A stretch of DNA of 64,000 nt, taken from the NCBI GenBank assembly GCA_905182475.1, contig CAJJBR010000034.1, forward strand, positions 1-64,000. The letters are read 5' to 3'. Positions 58,679-64,000 of the stretch are shown here, piece after piece (within the stretch, counting starts at the first letter, position 1; every line of letters begins with the position of its first letter). The position numbers and the translations under genes were made by a program. Origin of the DNA: Akkermansiaceae bacterium. GTDB lineage: Bacteria > Verrucomicrobiota > Verrucomicrobiia > Verrucomicrobiales > Akkermansiaceae. The notes under the pieces were generated by a model. That model was not told the DNA's origin. It made no database searches and saw only the letters and a program-made list of their open reading frames with translations.

Positions 58679-58835
58679 GGAATTCCGGGTGAAGATTGGG
58701 TCTGGAAGGTGGAAAAGTCGCTCCTAGCTACTGATTCGATTAAAAGAGGCAGGCTCTTTCAGTTATCCCGCTTTGCCTTGAAACTTATCGCTTCATACGC
58801 TAACAAATAGAGCAAGCGAAGTCTGATTATCAAAA

Positions 58836-59726
58836 ATGCCAGATTATTTCCAACGATTCACGGCTATTTCCGTCATAAGCGCTTTGTCCTTTTGCGGTTA
58901 TGTGAATGGTCAATCCCAGCGGGAAGGAGCTCCCAGGGTGGTGATCCCAACAGGTAGTCGTCGAGTGAGGCAGGTTGCCCCGTCCTCACGAATTCTCTAT
59001 CAGTGGAAAACCCACATCACTGCCACCATCTTTTGGTGCGGGGAACAACCCACCGAACGGAACCCTACACCGAACTGCAAGTCTTCATGGGATACGGAAT
59101 GGGCGATCAACTTCGGAGGCTATGACGATCCGAATCCAGCCAAACGCATTGCCAACCACACTACTGGTGATTTCCGTCCCAAAGGATTTATCCCGAAGCT
59201 GAACCCGTTTTACATCGCTCTCCCATACAACGATGTGAAGGTGTGGGGAGCTCACAAACCCGAAGCTCCGAGGGTGATTCCGTGGTTCAGTCGTATGCGT
59301 CCGGAGCCGGGTATGACGGTCTTGAAAGGCCGGTGGATCCAGATTTATTACGAAAAGCGCAGCTGCTATGCACAGTGGGAAGATTGCGGCCCATGGGTGA
59401 CTAACGACTGGGAGTATGTCTTTGGAAATAAACGTCCGAAAGCTACCCAGAACGGATCTGCAGGAATCGACCTTTCTCCTTCTATCCGGGATTATCTGGG
59501 TGTGAGTTCGGGAAAAAAAGTTCATTGGCGCTTTGTCGAAGAAAGCCAGGTTCCCTACGGCCCCTGGAAGAAATACGGCACCAGCCAACCGGCTCCCATT
59601 GCGTCCGGCGGCAGACCTGCTCCAGTGAAGGACGGGGAAAGCATCGAAGCACAGAGGAAGTATCTAGAGTATCTCCGAAAACTCCGCGACGATCAGTTTT
59701 CGAAAAAGCCGCTTAGCGAGCTTTGA
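58836..59726 (+). CDS. Hypothetical exported protein, possibly double-psi beta-barrel-like
   Basis: Signal peptide; KRSCYAQWEDCGPW...SAGIDLSPSIRDYLGVSSGKKVHWRFV; fold assignment is a guess. Confidence 0.6.
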   Translation: MPDYFQRFTAISVISALSFCGYVNGQSQREGAPRVVIPTGSRRVRQVAPSSRILYQWKTHITATIFWCGEQPTERNPTPNCKSSWDTEWAINFGGYDDPNPAKRIANHTTGDFRPKGFIPKLNPFYIALPYNDVKVWGAHKPEAPRVIPWFSRMRPEPGMTVLKGRWIQIYYEKRSCYAQWEDCGPWVTNDWEYVFGNKRPKATQNGSAGIDLSPSIRDYLGVSSGKKVHWRFVEESQVPYGPWKKYGTSQPAPIASGGRPAPVKDGESIEAQRKYLEYLRKLRDDQFSKKPLSEL

Positions 59727-59789
59727 CTGAGTTTTCTAGGTGACTGATTCCTGCTCGACTTTTCAAGTTCTTGGGGGAGTCTCTTTCTG

Positions 59790-60749
59790 ATGACAATGAA
59801 AATGAAACTCACAGTGGCCGCATGTGCCATCATCTCCGGCTCTTTTTTTGCACACGCCGGAGGCGAAGGGTGGTCGCACGATTTTGCTGCTTCCTCGAAA
59901 AAGGCAGCCTCCGAAAAGAAAGATATGCTGGTGGATTTCACCGGGTCCGACTGGTGCGGCTGGTGTATCAAGCTCAACAAGGAGGTTTTCTCGCACGATG
60001 AATTTAAAGATGGAGTCAAAGACGGCTATGTGCTCGTGGAGGTGGATTACCCCAAGGACAAGTCCAAGCTTTCAAAAGAAACCATCGCCCAGAATGAGGG
60101 ACTGAAAGGGAAGTATTCGGTTCGAGGCTATCCGACTATCCTGCTAATGGATGGCGAAGGGAAACCGTTTGCCAAAACAGGATATCGCCCTGGTGGACCT
60201 AGCGAGTATGTGACGCATCTCAAGGAGTTATCGGAAGTCAGAGCCGGGCGTGACAAAGCGTTCGCAGAAGCTGCAGAGGCGAAAGGTGTGGAGAAAGCGA
60301 AGCTTTTGGTTGGTGCTCTAAAAGCCATGTCACTGGATGATACCCTTCTGGCATCTTTCTATTCGGATAAGATCGATGAGATCAAAGCCGCCGATCCCGG
60401 TGATGAAAGTGGTTTCGTGAAGGGTATTGAGCAGAAGAAAAAGTATGCGAAGTTCCAGGATGGCCTCAATTCCCTGGCATCTGGTGGGAAATTCAAGGAA
60501 GCACTGGAGCTGGTAGAAACGACCGTTTCTTCCGGAGATTACGAAGGTGAGATGCTTCAGCAGGTCGTCATGATCAAGGGTATGGTTCACGCGCAACTTG
60601 AGGAGATGGACAAAGCTATGGAGGCACTCGATAAAGCGATTGCCATCGCTCCCGAAAGCCAGGCAAGCGCCCGGATCGCGAGTATCAAGGAACAAATCGC
60701 CAAGAAAATGGCGGAGGCAGAGAAGAAGGAAGATCGCTCTGGCGAATAG
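59790..60749 (+). CDS. Exported thioredoxin-family protein (WCGWC)
   Basis: MLVDFTGSDWCGWCIKLNKEVFSHDEFKDG...YSVRGYPTILLMDGEGKPFAKTGYRPG. Confidence 0.9.
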   Translation: MTMKMKLTVAACAIISGSFFAHAGGEGWSHDFAASSKKAASEKKDMLVDFTGSDWCGWCIKLNKEVFSHDEFKDGVKDGYVLVEVDYPKDKSKLSKETIAQNEGLKGKYSVRGYPTILLMDGEGKPFAKTGYRPGGPSEYVTHLKELSEVRAGRDKAFAEAAEAKGVEKAKLLVGALKAMSLDDTLLASFYSDKIDEIKAADPGDESGFVKGIEQKKKYAKFQDGLNSLASGGKFKEALELVETTVSSGDYEGEMLQQVVMIKGMVHAQLEEMDKAMEALDKAIAIAPESQASARIASIKEQIAKKMAEAEKKEDRSGE

Positions 60750-60801
60750 AGTGGAGCCTGCACTTCTGGCGATTTTCCAATCCTCCGCAAAGGGGTTGGA
60801 T

Positions 60802-61048
60802 TTGTGATTTGTCGCTTCCGGAAAGGACGGAATTTCAGCTTTGAATTTTAGGTCTTCCTCGCTGTAGGCGAGATGCAACAACAGCATGGGGCTCTAGCCC
60901 CATGAACTACCCAAACCAAGCCCATGCGTGCTGAATGCACTCGGGAAATGCGCAACCATCCACCGTGCCTACAGCACGGGCATTGCCTGGAACATGGTTC
61001 ATGGGGCTCAAGCCCCATGCTGTTGTTGCACCCTGCCTACAGCAGATT
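60802..61048. repeat. ~247-bp interspersed palindromic element, copy B
   Basis: Nearly the same sequence as 42505-42752. Confidence 0.93.
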
Positions 61049-61055
61049 TTTCTTG

Positions 61056-61154
61056 GGAAGGGAACCGCGATTTAGAAATCGCGACTGCAACGGCTGCGGA
61101 GTTTCAGGGTGATTCGCCGGGCAGGTCGCGATTTCTAAATCGCGGTTCCCTTCC
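61056..61154. repeat. 99-bp element with perfect 29-bp inverted terminal arms, each arm internally palindromic
   Basis: ggaagggaaccgcgatttagaaatcgcga (61056-61084) / tcgcgatttctaaatcgcggttcccttcc (61126-61154). Confidence 0.95.
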
Positions 61155-61199
61155 ACTTGATGCGTCGACATTTCACAATTCTCTATGCGCGGCAGTATC

Positions 61200-61219
61200 G
61201 CCGTGGGTTTCAACCCACG
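61200..61219. repeat. Short perfect hairpin
   Basis: ccgtgggtt-tc-aacccacgg. Confidence 0.75.
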
Positions 61220-61318
61220 GACATCGATTCCGGTCTGGCTCACGATGCGTAGTGACCCGCCAACCCTACCGGGAAACGGCGGGACGCCGGTTCCACGGTC
61301 TGTCGCGAGATGCGGTAG

Positions 61319-64000
61319 CTACAGGTTGTCTTTGCTGTTGCCTCTTTTCTTGGAGACTTTCTTGGCCGCTTTTTTCGCGGCTTTGGCTCTTTCCTTCTCC
61401 TTTTCTTCGGCTGCTTCATCGTCATCCATGGTGTGGGTGAGGATGAACTGGAGGTCGTCCATACCGAGGTTGGAAGCGAAGCCTTCGTCTCCGAGGACGT
61501 TGGTGACGAGCTGGGTCTTCTGATGCTGGAGGACACGGATCTTCTCCTCCACCGTTTCCCTTGTGAGCAGGCGGTAGGCGATGACTTTGTTCTTCTGGCC
61601 GATGCGGTGCGTCCGGTCGATCGCCTGGTTTTCTACGGCGGGGTTCCACCATGGATCGTAGAGGATGACGTAGGAGGCGGAGGTGAGGTTGAGGCCGGCA
61701 CCACCCGCTTTCAGCGAGAGCATGAAGACGGAAGGATCTTTGGTCGTCTGGAATCGCTCGATCTCGCCTTTACGGTCCTTGGTTTGGCCGGTGAGGTAAT
61801 GGAACGGACGTGCTTCGAGTTCGAGGCGTGCCTTGATGAGGTCGAGCATGGAAACGAACTGCGAGAAGACCAAAACCTTGTGGTTCTCCTCGTGGAGTTG
61901 ATCCAAAAGGTAGAAGAGGGATTCCATTTTCGCGGATTCCTCTTTGAGGTATTTCGGATCGATGAGGCCGGGGTGGCAGCAGATCTGGCGGAGGCGCATG
62001 AGGCCTTGCAAGATTGCGAATGAATTCTTTTTGACCGCTTCATCGGAGTCGAGTCCGAGTAGGGCTTTCTGGATTCGTTTGAGTTCGTTTTTGTAGAGCT
62101 CAAGCTGCACTCCTTCCATTTTCGAATAGACCTCTTCCTCTGTCCGTGGCGGGAGATCCTGGGCAACCTGGAGTTTCGTCCGACGGAGCAGGAATGGGCG
62201 TAGGCGAGAGGCGAGGCGATTCTGGGAAAGGGGATCCTTCCGCTTGTCGAAGCGCTTCTTGAAGTAGGCACGGTTGCCTAGCACACCGGGCATGGCGAAG
62301 GCCATGAGCGACCACATGTCGAGCAGGCGGTTCTCGATAGGAGTACCTGTTAGGACAAGGCGGTTTTGAGAATCCAGCTCACGAGCGCACTTGGCAGCCT
62401 TCGAGTCAGGGTTCTTGATTTGCTGGCCTTCGTCGAGGATGGTGGTGAGCCATTTGATTTCGGCAAGTTCCTCGCCGCAGACGCGGAGCTGGGCATAGTT
62501 CAGAACGAGCATGTCGATGTTGTTCTGAATGTGCGAGACATCGATATCGTCGCGGTTCTTGAGAATCTTGACTCTGAGTTCCGGAGTGAATTTCTCCGCT
62601 TCGGAATACCAGACATCGAGAACGGATTTCGGGCAGACGATGAGCGCAGGTTTGTGTGGTCCTCCACTGTCTTTTTGGCGTTTGAAGAGCCAAAGGAGAT
62701 AAGTCAGGGACTGGATGGTTTTTCCTAGTCCCATGTCGTCCGCTAGGATACCACCGAAGTTGTTTTCCGAGAGGTATGCGAGGAAATGGTAGCCATCGAT
62801 CTGGTATGGACGAAGGGTGGCGTTGAGGCCATCCGGAAGCGGAGGTGTGACTTCGAGTTTGATGTCGTTCGCGCGATTTTTGATGCGCTCCCATGCCTTC
62901 GGATCGAAGACCTCTGCGGCCTTTGGATCGGCAAGCTGGAGGGCGTGCATGCGGTGGGTCTCGCCGGATAGATCGAATGGATCAAGCCCGAGGCGGGTGA
63001 CTGCTTCGCGCTGATCCGCATCGAGTTTGATTTCCAAACGCATCCACGACCCATCATCCATACGGACGTAGCCACCGCGTGCGGCAACGAGTTGGCGGAT
63101 CTGGGATTTGGAGAGATTGACTCCTTGCACATCGATGACAATGCGGAGATCGAACCAGTCGATGTCCTGTCCGACGACTTCGAAACGCACGGCGGCAGTG
63201 ACAGGGTCATCGAGGATGGATTTCAGGCGAAGGTCGATATCTAACTCGATTTCAGGAGGCATGGAACGCACCCATTCGGCGAATTTTTCAGGGAACTGTT
63301 TCGTGATCCGGGATTTGAATGCTTCAAGTTTCTCGTCGTAAGCGAGGGACATTTCGTCGAGGATGGGAGGAACCGGATAGAGCGGCTCGCGGGCGAAACG
63401 GAGGAGTTGTTTGCCTTTGACCGGCTGCTGATCGACGAGTTCCCAGCCTTCCTTGGTGAGGCGCTCGGTGCGGCGGCCTTTTGTTTCGATAGCGGTGACG
63501 TCGATGACAAGGTGCTCGGTTTCTGCTGCGGTGAGTCCAGCTACGAGTTTGATCTCCAGCTTCGGCTTCAGCTCCAGATCGACGACTCGTTTCTTGAGTG
63601 ACTCCGGAAGGCTGGCTCCGATTTTGCGGAGGAATTCTACGCCTTCAAGCGAGTCGATGACCTTCCTCGGAATGTGGTAGCGAGGCATGACCTCCGTGTT
63701 CTCAAGCCAGCGTGGCGGACCTGGGAAAACGGTTTCGTCGGACTGGTAGAGCTCCTTGCGACCGGGAAGCAGGCGGACGGAGTGGGAAACGTTTTCACCT
63801 GTGCCGGTGATGAGTTGAATTGCGAAGGAGTTCGGATCGTAAGCTTCGTCTTCGCAAGTCCAGGAAAGGGCTTCTTCGCAAACTTTGAACGGGCGGTCGT
63901 CGAGGTTAACGAGGTAGCCTTCGAGTGCAGGCTGCTGGAACACACGGTTCATAAAACGGCAGGATTCCTCTTGATCGAAGTCGAGTGTGGTATCGCCGTG
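61319..64000 (-). CDS. SNF2-family DEAD/DEAH helicase, 5' end beyond the window
   Basis: GGILADDMGLGKTIQSLTYLLWL, LDEGQQIKNPDSKAAKCARELDSQNRLVLTGTPIENRLLDMWSLMAFAMPG, LKAGGAGLNLTSASYVILYDPWWNPAVENQAIDRTHRIGQ; frame stays open past Met 63952 to the edge. Confidence 0.95.
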   Translation of the reverse strand, partial: HGDTTLDFDQEESCRFMNRVFQQPALEGYLVNLDDRPFKVCEEALSWTCEDEAYDPNSFAIQLITGTGENVSHSVRLLPGRKELYQSDETVFPGPPRWLENTEVMPRYHIPRKVIDSLEGVEFLRKIGASLPESLKKRVVDLELKPKLEIKLVAGLTAAETEHLVIDVTAIETKGRRTERLTKEGWELVDQQPVKGKQLLRFAREPLYPVPPILDEMSLAYDEKLEAFKSRITKQFPEKFAEWVRSMPPEIELDIDLRLKSILDDPVTAAVRFEVVGQDIDWFDLRIVIDVQGVNLSKSQIRQLVAARGGYVRMDDGSWMRLEIKLDADQREAVTRLGLDPFDLSGETHRMHALQLADPKAAEVFDPKAWERIKNRANDIKLEVTPPLPDGLNATLRPYQIDGYHFLAYLSENNFGGILADDMGLGKTIQSLTYLLWLFKRQKDSGGPHKPALIVCPKSVLDVWYSEAEKFTPELRVKILKNRDDIDVSHIQNNIDMLVLNYAQLRVCGEELAEIKWLTTILDEGQQIKNPDSKAAKCARELDSQNRLVLTGTPIENRLLDMWSLMAFAMPGVLGNRAYFKKRFDKRKDPLSQNRLASRLRPFLLRRTKLQVAQDLPPRTEEEVYSKMEGVQLELYKNELKRIQKALLGLDSDEAVKKNSFAILQGLMRLRQICCHPGLIDPKYLKEESAKMESLFYLLDQLHEENHKVLVFSQFVSMLDLIKARLELEARPFHYLTGQTKDRKGEIERFQTTKDPSVFMLSLKAGGAGLNLTSASYVILYDPWWNPAVENQAIDRTHRIGQKNKVIAYRLLTRETVEEKIRVLQHQKTQLVTNVLGDEGFASNLGMDDLQFILTHTMDDDEAAEEKEKERAKAAKKAAKKVSKKRGNSKDNL

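Overview
The 64 kb window looks like Verrucomicrobia-type (PVC superphylum) chromosome. This is inferred from two PVC-type heme-binding proteins, a PEP-CTERM LamG protein, DUF374 and SRAP family members, and decayed sulfatase and DUF1549-cytochrome fragments. No rRNA, tRNA, CRISPR array or prophage was recognised. Most of the window is housekeeping or metabolic: rapA-like, a sucrose synthesis pair, xylB/rhaB, carbonic anhydrase, rpsA, pgsA, gnd, rhlE, nusB, ribH, glgA, mdh, pdhAB plus E2, rex, and a SNF2 helicase cut by the right edge. The items most worth a second look are: (i) an overlapping RND efflux operon whose outer-membrane component is fused to an N-terminal periplasmic-binding-like domain and whose last gene is a K+ channel; (ii) a PDH-Rex-ECF sigma cluster ending in a YfbK-like protein that appears to have lost its central VWA domain; (iii) several families of nested palindromic repeats, including a RAYT transposase flanked by BIME-like repeats, a 281-bp MITE-like element, a two-copy ~247-bp element and a 99-bp element with perfect 29-bp inverted ends; (iv) a set of decayed genes the ORF track misses (SRAP with one in-frame TAG, an intradiol dioxygenase fragment, a PIN/VapC remnant, DUF2726, sulfatase and DUF1549-cytochrome fragments). 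All identities come from reading motifs by eye; no database search was run.
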